From assembly GCA_012522795.1 (NCBI GenBank), contig JAAYJT010000007.1, positions 1 through 64,000 of the forward strand: DNA of 64,000 nt, written 5' to 3'. A program made the translations under genes and the position numbers. This document shows, in pieces, positions 41,220 to 49,561 of this stretch; positions within the stretch are counted from its first letter, which is position 1; every line of letters starts with the position of its first letter. The notes under the pieces are model-generated. The model did not search any database. It was given only the letters and a program-made list of their open reading frames with translations, and was not told where the DNA came from. Source of the DNA: Bacteroidales bacterium (GTDB taxonomy: Bacteria > Bacteroidota > Bacteroidia > Bacteroidales > JAAYJT01).

Positions 41220-41831
41220 TTAGCCTGGAAAATAGTAACAAAATGATGCACAAGCAGCATAACATGTAAACCATGCTGGTGGATTCCATTGTAATGGCAA
41301 GCATCTCATATAACAACCAGCTAAGCAGAGGTAAACGAGATCCCATTCTGGGCCAGTAGTTTTTGAGCTATTAGTATCACTTTGATCTCTAGTACTAAAG
41401 AATTTCTCGGCACCTCCACTTTTTTGAATTATTTCAACAAATGAAATAATGTTAGAGAAATGGGTGCTATCTTGCAAAAAGTTACAATCTGTTGCTTCAA
41501 AATTGTCAGATTGAGGTGCGAAATGCAAAGAAGCTAATTCCATGAAAGGCCTAATTTCTTCCTCAGAGAATTTTGCCAATCTTAATAATTCATTGTAATT
41601 TCCTTCATCAATTGCATTTTGAATATCAGAAATAGAATTTGACGAAGGATTCGTCCAAAACTCAATGTATAAATCAAAAATAATTGTTTTGCTTTCTGAT
41701 GTAAAACTATTAGTTTGAATTTCAGATGAATCGAAGGGTTCTTCATGATAACTTTTCGTGCAACTATTGAGGTTGATTGTAATCACGAAAATTGCTAATG
41801 CTAACATCAATAATGATTTTATTGTTTTCAT
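41220..41831 (-). CDS. Lipoprotein with C-terminal twin CX3CX3C module
   Basis: From ATG 41831 the product is 203 residues: lipoprotein signal ending NLNSC, a helical middle (IQNAIDEGNYNELLRLAKFSEEE), a Ser/Thr linker (DQSDTNSSKTTG), and a terminal 35-residue segment with six cysteines at 169, 173, 177, 190, 194 and 198. These form C-x3-C-x3-C, twelve residues, then C-x3-C-x3-C, so two helices could be stapled by disulfides or bind metal. I know no family with this exact ending. It precedes the MutS-like gene and probably shares its transcript. Confidence 0.75.
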   Translation of the reverse strand: MKTIKSLLMLALAIFVITINLNSCTKSYHEEPFDSSEIQTNSFTSESKTIIFDLYIEFWTNPSSNSISDIQNAIDEGNYNELLRLAKFSEEEIRPFMELASLHFAPQSDNFEATDCNFLQDSTHFSNIISFVEIIQKSGGAEKFFSTRDQSDTNSSKTTGPEWDLVYLCLAGCYMRCLPLQWNPPAWFTCYAACASFCYYFPG

Positions 41832-42150
41832 ATTAAGTTGTTTTAGATGTTCACCTACTCTTAACAATTTTCAGTATCCAAGTCGATATTATCAGATATT
41901 GAAACTGGATACTCTTTTCTTTTATATCGTTTTTCGCTTGCACATTCACGACTTTTGGTGGTTAGCCATTACAGAACTGCTATGTTTCCTTAATTGCCCA
42001 TAACAGTATTTTATGTTTTTGTTCCTATAGCTGGATTTTGCAAAATATCATCTGTTTTGAACAATATCCCAAAGTTACATTAGTTATATATATCTACAAA
42101 GGTTATTGCCTGATAAGTTTCTGAAAATAATAACACACTTTATAAATAGG

Positions 42151-42309
42151 ATGCGTTTTAACAACCTGAATTATCTTAAAATTCGTAAAAAGGCTTTAGT
42201 ACTGCTTTTTATTTTTTTAGCGGGAATAGTGGTCTCTTCCTGTAAAACCCGTGAAAAATGCCCTGCTTATGGTGAATACCGTAAGTTCAAAAAAGAGCAG
42301 GGTTATTGA
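42151..42309 (+). CDS. Small lipoprotein
   Basis: From ATG 42151 a 52-residue peptide has a lipoprotein signal (ALVLLFIFLAGIVVSSC) and a short charged tail (KTREKCPAYGEYRKFKKEQGY, in two parts). Very short lipoproteins of this form are common in Bacteroidota. Function is unknown. Bases 41832-42150 hold no other gene. Confidence 0.6.
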   Translation: MRFNNLNYLKIRKKALVLLFIFLAGIVVSSCKTREKCPAYGEYRKFKKEQGY

Positions 42310-42393
42310 TTGGTTTATATTTCAGATTTACTGGCTTAATAATAGGTTGCGGGCGATTAATATCGTAATTTTGCAATCTTCAAATCAGTGATC

Positions 42394-43152
42394 ATGCGAA
42401 ATGCTTTCTTTTTGCTTGTCGCTTTTCAGTTGTTCCATTTCATTTCGGTTGCTCAATTTCCGGAGGAGATGGACGAACCTGATATATTATTGCAGAAAGA
42501 GCATTTTGGCGGGGTTTTTATCAGTTCTTCCGGCGGTGGGATTGAGTTTCGGAAAGGTGAAAACAAGACTTTTTACACCAAATGGCTGTACGAGTTTAAT
42601 TTACTTGAAATAAAAGATGCCCGTGAAACCCGTATTTATAACCCTTATTACCGTAATTCCAGAAGTTATATTTATGGAAAGATGAATAATCTGTATGTGT
42701 TGAGAGGTGGTGGCGGACAGCAAAAATTATTGAATCGCAAACCATACTGGGGAGGGGTTGAGATCAGGTATTTCTGGTTTGCAGGCGGGAGCCTGGGTTT
42801 CGCAAAACCAGTTTATCTATATATCATAAAGGAACTTAAAGTTAACCCCAATTTTTATGAATATACCCTTGCGGTAGATAAATATGATCCGGAAAAGCAT
42901 TCTCTTGATAACATATACGGCCGAGCTCCGTTTACAAAGGGGTTTGATGATTTGAGTTTTCATCCCGGAGTTTATATGAAGGGAGGCTTTTCGTTTGATA
43001 TAGGCCGTCAGAACCAAAAAATTTCAGCTTTTGAGCTGGGTGCTGTTTTTGATTATTTCCCAAAAGGAGTTCAAATGATGGCTTTACGGGAAAGAGAATC
43101 TTGTTTTCTTAGTTTTTTCCTTGGATATTACTTCGGTAAGCGGTATAACTGA
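42394..43152 (+). CDS. Outer-membrane beta-barrel-like protein
   Basis: The 252-residue product from ATG 42394 has a signal peptide (ending ISVAQ) and a beta-rich body with alternating aromatics (KTFYTKWLYEFNLLEIKDAR, GVEIRYFWFAGGSLGFAKPV) ending in FFLGYYFGKRYN, suggesting a small outer-membrane barrel. A -7 box TAATTTTG lies at 42366-42373, 20 bases upstream of the start. A GTG two codons earlier is less likely as the start. No specific family is recognised. Confidence 0.75.
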   Translation: MRNAFFLLVAFQLFHFISVAQFPEEMDEPDILLQKEHFGGVFISSSGGGIEFRKGENKTFYTKWLYEFNLLEIKDARETRIYNPYYRNSRSYIYGKMNNLYVLRGGGGQQKLLNRKPYWGGVEIRYFWFAGGSLGFAKPVYLYIIKELKVNPNFYEYTLAVDKYDPEKHSLDNIYGRAPFTKGFDDLSFHPGVYMKGGFSFDIGRQNQKISAFELGAVFDYFPKGVQMMALRERESCFLSFFLGYYFGKRYN

Positions 43153-43262
43153 TTTAGAAGCTACAGGAATCCGTCAATGGTGTTTTATTTCTATCGCATC
43201 GGCTAAAGCCTGCGGCAATTGATTATTCGTTTGTTATAATATAGAATTGGGCTTTAGTCCGT

Positions 43263-44378
43263 TTATTGAATTTTTTCGATAAGAGCCAGCATTTCAACAT
43301 GAAGGGTATGAGGGAAGAAATCGTAGGGAATTATTCTTTTTACCATTAATCCATATTCCTGCATGTATTTAAGATCGCGGTGGAGCGTGCCGGCGCTACA
43401 GGAAAGATATGCTATTTTCCCAGGATGTAATTCTTTTGATATCCATTCTGTTACTTCAGCTTCCAGCCCCGTACGGGGAGGATTTACATACATGAGAATT
43501 TCCTTGTTTTTTGAATTTGCCTTTTGAACATATTCCTCTAACTGTGGAATACGATGTCTGCAGCTACCACGTAATAATTCAGCTTCAGGTGTATTTTGTG
43601 AGGCACATTCCAGCGCTTCTCCACTAAGTTCCACCCCTATAGTTTGAGAACCTGAACTAATCCACTGTTGCAAGGAAGTACCAATGCCACAATACAGATC
43701 AATAAATACTGAATTGAGATCAGGAGTAAGGAAATCAACTGCTTCTGTTAATGAATAGGAATATAATTCAGGAATGACCTGCTGAAATGATGATGGTCCG
43801 TATATCAGTCCTGTTGTATTTACTGACCGGAGTTTTCGGCTATAAGATGCCATCCGCCTTTACCAGTAACTTTCTTTCCGGCACTGGGATGCAGATGTAA
43901 CCATAATCCCTCAATACCGTTTTTTTTTGAGTTTTTCAGTTGTTTTGTCATCCAGCCAGCTTAAATCCGGCAGGTTTTTACATTTAACCACCAGGGTGAG
44001 CTGAGCGCCGTATTGCATATAATAAGCAAGAGGGAATTTTTCTTTTTCCGGAAGAACGCTGATCAGCAGCTTAATATTCTGATTCACTGTTATATCATGA
44101 ACCGGACAATCATGAATTGCATATATTTGATCTTTCCGCCGTATTCCTGTTTTCCATGCTTTGTCTTCATATTCTGCTGACAGGCAGACTTTTGAACGAT
44201 AATTCCATAATTTGTTTTCACTAACACCACGGATTTTATCTACAAGCGGTGCAAATTCTCTCATACGTTTGATTACCCATTCCTGCTTTGCAGCAAGGCT
44301 TTCATCATAACCAAGATGACGGTGAGGGCAGGCAGGACATTCTTGTACGCAGCCCGGTTTTAAGATATGGGAGTTCAT
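43263..44378 (-). pseudogene. RlmD/TrmA-type rRNA (uracil-5)-methyltransferase, broken by two compensating frameshifts
   Basis: Two frames make one RumA-type enzyme. The 155-residue N-part has an Fe-S style CVQECPACPHRHLGY. The 196-residue C-part has the SAM motif FIDLYCGIGTSL, NPPRTGLE and the catalytic cysteine in YLSCSAGTLHRD. Both parts share a frame. The roughly 75 bases between them encode the expected GIEGLWLHLHPSAGKK only in another frame. Entry to it is at a nine-A run (minus strand, near 43920-43928) and exit near 43820. Two indels therefore leave stop codons. It is a pseudogene or carries homopolymer sequencing errors. Confidence 0.75.
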
Positions 44379-44503
44379 GAGAATTTGCGATTATCAAAAA
44401 AATCTGATAGCTGAAGTATTATATGTAATGTGGTCTGGTGGCTATTATTTCCGGCAATTACCGGTTTCTTATTTTGAGATCATTGTGTTTGACTGATGGT
44501 CAA

Positions 44504-45241
44504 CTATAATTTGGGAAAATGCAGTCCGCATTCCTTAGTTTCAGGTTTTTCCCACCACCAGCGGCCTGCGCGTATGTCTTCACCCGGCTGTATTGCGCGT
44601 GTACATGGCTGACATCCAATACTTGGAAAGCCTTTTTTATGAAGAGGATTATATGGAATATTGTGTTTGTGGATATAATCCCATAGATCTTCTTCAGACC
44701 AGTTTATCAGCGGATTGATCTTTATCAGGTCAAATTTGTCATCCCACTCAAAAAGTCCTGCATTATTACGGGTTAAGGATTGCTGCTTGCGTAAACCACA
44801 GATCCATGCATCAAGCCCTTTAAAAGCTCTTCTTAAAGGTTCAACCTTCCTTATTTCACAACATCTCTTTCGGTTCTCAATACTTTCATAAAAAAGATTT
44901 ATGCCTTTTTCGTTTACCATTTCCTCTACCTGCTGCTTATCCGGAAAAAAGACCTGAATTGTGATCCCATATTTTTTTGCAGTAATGTCAATCAAATCAT
45001 AGGTTTCAGGAAAAAGTCTGCCCGTATCAAGAGTGAAAACCCTGAATTGCTTTTTTGATCCATGCATCATGTGTAAAATTGCCTGATCTTCAGCACTCAT
45101 GCTTGATGATAAAGCTATTTTATCTCCAAAATAGTCAATAGCCCATTCAATTACCTCTTTCGGGCTGCCCGTGGCAAACTGATTATTGAGATCAGCTACT
45201 TTTTTCCTGCTTTCTGTTTGTGCTCTGTAATTATCTGTCAT
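44504..45241 (-). CDS. cysH: Assimilatory adenylyl-sulfate (APS/PAPS) reductase
   Basis: It reduces activated sulfate to sulfite for cysteine synthesis. The 245-residue product from ATG 45241 has the pyrophosphate-loop region ALSSSMSAEDQ, the FTLDTGRLFPETY segment, and the [4Fe-4S] cysteines KRCCEIRKVEPL and GCQPCTRA. This marks it as the iron-sulfur APS-type enzyme. The redox cysteine is in ECGLHFPKL at the C-terminus. A -7 box on the minus strand (45270-45277) lies inside a longer frame reaching 45394 and favours the later start. Confidence 0.93.
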   Translation of the reverse strand: MTDNYRAQTESRKKVADLNNQFATGSPKEVIEWAIDYFGDKIALSSSMSAEDQAILHMMHGSKKQFRVFTLDTGRLFPETYDLIDITAKKYGITIQVFFPDKQQVEEMVNEKGINLFYESIENRKRCCEIRKVEPLRRAFKGLDAWICGLRKQQSLTRNNAGLFEWDDKFDLIKINPLINWSEEDLWDYIHKHNIPYNPLHKKGFPSIGCQPCTRAIQPGEDIRAGRWWWEKPETKECGLHFPKL

Positions 45242-45434
45242 CAATATTCCTTTTGGTGATTTGGCAATGCAAACATACATAAGATATTGGGAACAATCAG
45301 AATTCTTAATAATTAGAGCTTTAATGTCTTGATTATCAGTGTATAATTGTTTATTTGATAATATTGGATTCTTACAGGCAACATAAAAAATCATGTCTTT
45401 TAAAAATAAAACCTGTTAAACACATGTCATTTCA

Positions 45435-45442
45435 TAACTTTG
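45435..45442 (+). promoter_or_regulatory. -7 box of the mpl promoter
   Basis: TAACTTTG matches TAnnTTTG, 23 bases upstream of the mpl start. The -33 region lacks a clear TTG. Confidence 0.4.
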
Positions 45443-45465
45443 CACCATTGATAAAACCCTGACAG

Positions 45466-46839
45466 ATGAACTATCATTTCATTGCCATTGGTGGCGCTGT
45501 TATGCATAATCTCGCCATTGCCCTGCATCACAAGGGACATAAAATTACTGGTTCTGATGATGAAATATTTGATCCTGCAAAATCCAGGCTTGAAGCTTTA
45601 GGTTTGTTACCGAAGAATTATGGCTGGTTTCCTGAAAAGATCAATCCTTCGCTTGATGCTGTAATTGTAGGCATGCATGCCCGTAAAGACAATCCCGAAC
45701 TCGCACGCGCTAATGAAATTGGGATAAAGATTTATTCCTTTCCTGAGTTTTTGTATCAACATGCCCTGACGAAAAAAAGAATAGTTATTGGTGGTAGTCA
45801 TGGAAAAACTACAATTACTGCAATGGTGATGCATGTTTTGCGATTTTGTAATATGGATTTTGATTACCTGGTTGGTGCTCAGGTAGCTGATTTTGAGATC
45901 ATGGTAAGAATTAGCGATGAAGCACCTGTTATGATTTTTGAGGGCGATGAATATCTTACTGCACCTTTTGATCCGAGGCCCAAGTTTCATCTTTATCATC
46001 CTCATATTGCCCTGATAAGCGGGATAGCATGGGATCATATAAATGTATTCCCTGATTTTGATGATTATGTTATTCAGTTCAGCATGTTTGCCGAAATGAT
46101 CGAAGGTGGTGGTTCACTTATTTATAATGAAGAAGATGAGCTTGTAAGAAATATTGCGCTGGAAAACACTAACAATATCGTTCGTATACCGTACAATACA
46201 CCCGAATATTATGTGAAAGATGGACTTACTCAATTGGTTTTCAATGGGGAAGAATATGTTTTAAAGGTTTTTGGCAGACATAATCTGCAGAACCTTGCCG
46301 GGGCATGGAAAGTCTGCAGGGAATGTGGTGTAAGCGATAAGGATTTTTTGGAGGCTATAGCTTCTTATGAAGGAGCAGCCCGACGGCTTGAAAAAGTATT
46401 AACATATGAGCAGACGCATATATTCAGGGACTTCGCTCATTCGCCCTCAAAACTTAAAGCCACTATAAATGCTGTAAGAGAGCAGTATCCCGGGCACAGG
46501 CTTGTTGCCTGCATGGAATTGCATACTTTTAGTAGCCTTAGCAAAAACTTCCTGAAAGAATATAAGGGCTGTATGGATGAAGCCGATGTAGCCTTTGTTT
46601 ATTTTAATCCTCATACCATAGCATTGAAGAAATTACCTCCTATCACAATTCAGGATGTTTTTACTGCTTTTGCCAATGATAAATTGCAGGTTCTTACCGA
46701 TTCAGGTACTCTTGTTCAGGAATTGAAAAACTATGACTGGATCAATAGTGTTTTGCTATTAATGAGTTCCGGTAATTTTGATGGGATTAATATCAAAGAA
46801 TTAGCCCATTCGCTAATAAACGGAATCAAAAATGAGTGA
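45466..46839 (+). CDS. mpl: UDP-N-acetylmuramate:L-Ala-gamma-D-Glu-meso-DAP ligase
   Basis: It attaches recycled murein tripeptide to UDP-MurNAc in peptidoglycan recycling. The 457-residue Mur ligase has an N-terminal UDP-binding domain (HFIAIGGAVMHNLAIALHHKG), P-loop GGSHGKTTITAM (about 108), metal/substrate segment MIFEGDEYLTAPFDPRPKF, and C-terminal FRDFAHSPSKLKATI. It is divergent from cysH and probably monocistronic. Confidence 0.93.
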   Translation: MNYHFIAIGGAVMHNLAIALHHKGHKITGSDDEIFDPAKSRLEALGLLPKNYGWFPEKINPSLDAVIVGMHARKDNPELARANEIGIKIYSFPEFLYQHALTKKRIVIGGSHGKTTITAMVMHVLRFCNMDFDYLVGAQVADFEIMVRISDEAPVMIFEGDEYLTAPFDPRPKFHLYHPHIALISGIAWDHINVFPDFDDYVIQFSMFAEMIEGGGSLIYNEEDELVRNIALENTNNIVRIPYNTPEYYVKDGLTQLVFNGEEYVLKVFGRHNLQNLAGAWKVCRECGVSDKDFLEAIASYEGAARRLEKVLTYEQTHIFRDFAHSPSKLKATINAVREQYPGHRLVACMELHTFSSLSKNFLKEYKGCMDEADVAFVYFNPHTIALKKLPPITIQDVFTAFANDKLQVLTDSGTLVQELKNYDWINSVLLLMSSGNFDGINIKELAHSLINGIKNE

Positions 46840-46901
46840 CTTCCCTGAAATTTCTCAGAGAAAACAAATTTTTTTGTAGAATTTCTGTAAAGACGCCTTT
46901 T

Positions 46902-47456
46902 CTATTTCATTTCCAGAAAATAAGGCAACAGACTTACAGTATCCTCATCCGGTTCGTTAAGAATAGTACTGAATTCAAGTTTTCTTACAGCAGATGGCCA
47001 CCTAATAATTGGCACTTCGTCACTGGCATATTGCCCATTTGTATTATCAAATCTTTCATTTACAAATCCGCCGGAAGGTATTACATGAAAATACCCGGAA
47101 TTGGGATCGAACTGATGAAGTTTAACAGAAGCAAGATCAGTAAACTCAATTATAACCTCGGCGCATAACTGGTTATCCTGTTCATATAATTTTTTACTGA
47201 CCACTGTAGCCATAGGATATTCATCCTCAATAGCAGTTCCGTTCAGGTAGGTGTTTATCAGTTCCTCAAAATCATCTCCTGAAACGTCTTGTCCGTCATC
47301 TAACGTTGACATGATATTAATATACCGGATTGTTAATCTCCCTGAATTATCTCCGGTTAATTCAAAAGTATATTCTTTTCTTTCTACGGTCAGACATCCG
47401 CTGAGAAGAATTATAAAAGAGATAAGGGTGAGAATACTCAAAATGCGCTTTTCCAT
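46902..47456 (-). CDS. Hypothetical lipoprotein
   Basis: A 184-residue lipoprotein (signal ending FIILLSGC) with a beta-rich body (EYTFELTGDNSGRLTIRYIN, EVIIEFTDLASVKLHQFDPN). No family is recognised with confidence. It is convergent with mpl, 62 bases apart. Confidence 0.75.
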   Translation of the reverse strand: MEKRILSILTLISFIILLSGCLTVERKEYTFELTGDNSGRLTIRYINIMSTLDDGQDVSGDDFEELINTYLNGTAIEDEYPMATVVSKKLYEQDNQLCAEVIIEFTDLASVKLHQFDPNSGYFHVIPSGGFVNERFDNTNGQYASDEVPIIRWPSAVRKLEFSTILNEPDEDTVSLLPYFLEMK

Positions 47457-47576
47457 AATGATAATATGTTGGTAATTAATAGATTGTAGGATATTTCTTA
47501 ATAAAAAGAAACATGTAATTGATTTTTTGCCAAAAGTAGCATGTTTTTTACATTAAATTTGCAGGCAAAAAATATT

Positions 47577-47828
47577 ATGAAGGTTTCTCTTGATATTAGT
47601 TATTATCCCATTGGAACGGAGCATGTGTCGCTAATTTTTGACTTTATCGGGCGGCTTAAACAGTACGAAGATATTACAGTTCAGACAAATGGGCTTAGCA
47701 CTCAGATTTTTGGAGAATATGATACCATAATGGAAATCCTTAAATCAGAGATCCACAAATCTTTTGAACTCTCAAATTCGGTTTTTGTTATTAAGATTGT
47801 AAATATTGATCAAAGTCACTGGAAATGA
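47577..47828 (+). CDS. Thiamine-binding protein (YkoF/MTH1187 family)
   Basis: From ATG 47577 an 83-residue ferredoxin-like fold protein: MKVSLDISYYPIGTEHVSL, TVQTNGLSTQIFGEYD and FVIKIVNID. The Thiamine_BP family binds thiamine or a derivative in the cytosol, and some members work with transporters. A -7 box TAAATTTG (47554-47561) precedes it. The stop overlaps the pnuC start by four bases, so the two are coupled. A longer frame from 47541 would include the promoter. Confidence 0.82.
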   Translation: MKVSLDISYYPIGTEHVSLIFDFIGRLKQYEDITVQTNGLSTQIFGEYDTIMEILKSEIHKSFELSNSVFVIKIVNIDQSHWK

Positions 47829-48460
47829 TACTATCAACGTTTTTTGAAATTTTTTATTACAACCTGATAGAAACCACCTGGCTTGAAATAGTAGCTGTGA
47901 TTTTTGGGCTCCTTAGTGTATGGTATGCCCGTAAAGCCAATATTCTTGTTTATCCTACCGGCATAATCTCGGTACTCATTTATGTTTATATCTGCTTTAA
48001 TGCCATGTTGTATGCCGATATGGGCATTAATTTCTTTTATTTTATAACCAGCGTGTATGGATGGTATAACTGGCTTCGTAAGAAAAATGATGAAAAAATT
48101 GTGCGTATAACATGGAATTCAAAGAAAGAGCAATGGGCAGGAATTGTATTTACAGTAATTTCGTATTTTGCAATTTTCGGATTGATATGGATATTTAAGA
48201 AAGACGACACTGCCTATATTAATTCTTATATTCCTTATATTGATTCGTTTACAACTTCGGTTTTTCTTGTAGGCATGATACTTATGGCTCGTAAAAAGGT
48301 TGAAAACTGGATTTATTGGATCATTGGTGATATTGTTTCGGTTCCATTATATTTTTCAAAAGGGCTGGTTTTTACAAGTTTCCAGTATTTTGTTTTCCTC
48401 ATACTTGCCGTTTTGGGATATATTGAATGGAAAAAATTACACCTTGAAGGTGAGCTATGA
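47825..48460 (+). CDS. pnuC: PnuC-family vitamin transporter (nicotinamide riboside or thiamine)
   Basis: A 211-residue inner-membrane protein with about seven helices and PnuC landmarks: WLEIVAVIFGLLSVWYARKAN, ADMGINFFYFITSVYGWYNW and ENWIYWIIGDIVSVPLYFSKG. PnuC members equilibrate a vitamin across the membrane, and trapping is done by a kinase. The NadR-type kinase overlapping it downstream points to nicotinamide riboside, while the thiamine-binding protein upstream points to thiamine (PnuT). The sequence alone does not settle this. No TPP riboswitch precedes the operon. Confidence 0.88.
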   Translation: MILSTFFEIFYYNLIETTWLEIVAVIFGLLSVWYARKANILVYPTGIISVLIYVYICFNAMLYADMGINFFYFITSVYGWYNWLRKKNDEKIVRITWNSKKEQWAGIVFTVISYFAIFGLIWIFKKDDTAYINSYIPYIDSFTTSVFLVGMILMARKKVENWIYWIIGDIVSVPLYFSKGLVFTSFQYFVFLILAVLGYIEWKKLHLEGEL

Positions 48461-48987
48461 ACAAAAGAATTGCCGTTACCGGTCCGGAATCTACCGGCAA
48501 GACCCGTCTTACAAAAGAGCTTGCAAAGCATTATAAAACTATATGGGTACCTGAGTTTGCCAGAGATTATCTGAACCGGATTGAACGTGATTATACTTAT
48601 GATGATATTTTGTATATAGCTCAAAATCAGTTTTGTATGAATAATGTTGCGCCTCCGCATGAGGCAAAATATCATTTTTGCGATACCGAACTGATAGTAA
48701 CAAAAATATGGTGCGATGTTAAATATGGAAAATGTCATCAATGGATTGAAAACCATATCTCACAACAAAAATTTGATCTTTACCTGTTAACTGATATTGA
48801 TCTTCCCTGGGAACCGGACCCTCAGCGTGAACATCCTGATCAGCGGCAGTATTTAATGGAATTATATCTGCATGAACTCAGGCATAGGGATCTGCCTTTC
48901 AGGATAATAAAAGGCATTGAAGAGCAAAGACTTGAAAATGCAATTGAGTTTGTTAATGATTTAACTGATAATCTGGCTCGTATATAA
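48457..48987 (+). CDS. NadR-type AAA ATPase/ribosylnicotinamide kinase domain
   Basis: A 176-residue P-loop kinase: Walker A GPESTGKTRL (9-18), WVPEFARDYL, a substrate region ending CDTELIVTKIWC and DLYLLTDIDLPWEPDPQREHP. It equals the C-terminal kinase part of NadR without the adenylyltransferase half. Expected role: phosphorylate imported nicotinamide riboside and so trap it. It overlaps pnuC by four bases (ATGA). Confidence 0.87.
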   Translation: MNKRIAVTGPESTGKTRLTKELAKHYKTIWVPEFARDYLNRIERDYTYDDILYIAQNQFCMNNVAPPHEAKYHFCDTELIVTKIWCDVKYGKCHQWIENHISQQKFDLYLLTDIDLPWEPDPQREHPDQRQYLMELYLHELRHRDLPFRIIKGIEEQRLENAIEFVNDLTDNLARI

Positions 48988-49002
48988 AAATAATCATTTG
49001 TT

Positions 49003-49374
49003 CATATTAAGGTATAACATATTGTGATATGTGGCCATTATGGCTGTGGTGGCGTGAGAACTGCTATAAGCACTACTGATATGGGGATACTGAACCCCTG
49101 GCTTGGTTATATCCGTGATGTTTATCGTTTGCATAAGAAAGAGCTGAATGCTATAAAATCTATTGATGAAAAAACTGACAGGCTGGTGGAATTAAACGTT
49201 CTTGAACATTGTATTAACCTTGTGAAAATAAAAGATGTGCAAAAAGCACTTTTGGAGAAAAGAATAAGAATTCATGGCTGGGTGTTTGATATGCAAACCG
49301 GAAAACTTGTGAATTTAAAGTTTAATACCAAAAAAGTTGCCGGTAAAATAATAGATATTTACAATATCCTTTAA
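49003..49374 (+). pseudogene. Beta-carbonic anhydrase remnant (C-terminal part)
   Basis: The frame contains VICGHYGCGGV with the zinc His and second Cys of beta-carbonic anhydrases, then LNPWLGYIRDVYRLHKKEL and IHGWVFDMQTGKLVNL. The first zinc cysteine (CSDSR motif) and about 90 N-terminal residues are missing, because the NadR gene ends only 16 bases before the remnant. The residues before VICGH (HIKV, then H-I) are still readable but broken by a TAA at 49015-49017. A GTG start at 49024 would give a 116-residue, probably inactive product. Confidence 0.8.
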
Positions 49375-49561
49375 CAGCAAAACAGGTTTGGTAAATGAGT
49401 TATAAAGCCCTGTTGAACATCCTGAGATAGTTTTAATTAATGCAGGATATTTCTTCCTGAAAAGTAAATTTGCATTCTTGTAAATGTTAGGAACGTTCCT
49501 TTGCCAAAGCATTCACTTTTATCATAAAAAGATTTAATTTCGCTTTTACAAATCATAAAGC

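Noticed and set aside
41758-42003. 81-codon plus-strand frame upstream of the small lipoprotein
   Set aside because: It lies opposite the start of the cysteine-rich lipoprotein gene and shows no coding pattern.
44379-44503. Small gene between cysH and the RlmD-like gene
   Set aside because: No open frame with a start codon and coding pattern in these 125 bases.
46836-47168. 110-codon plus-strand frame after mpl
   Set aside because: It is the complement of the lipoprotein gene 46902-47456, which has a proper signal peptide.
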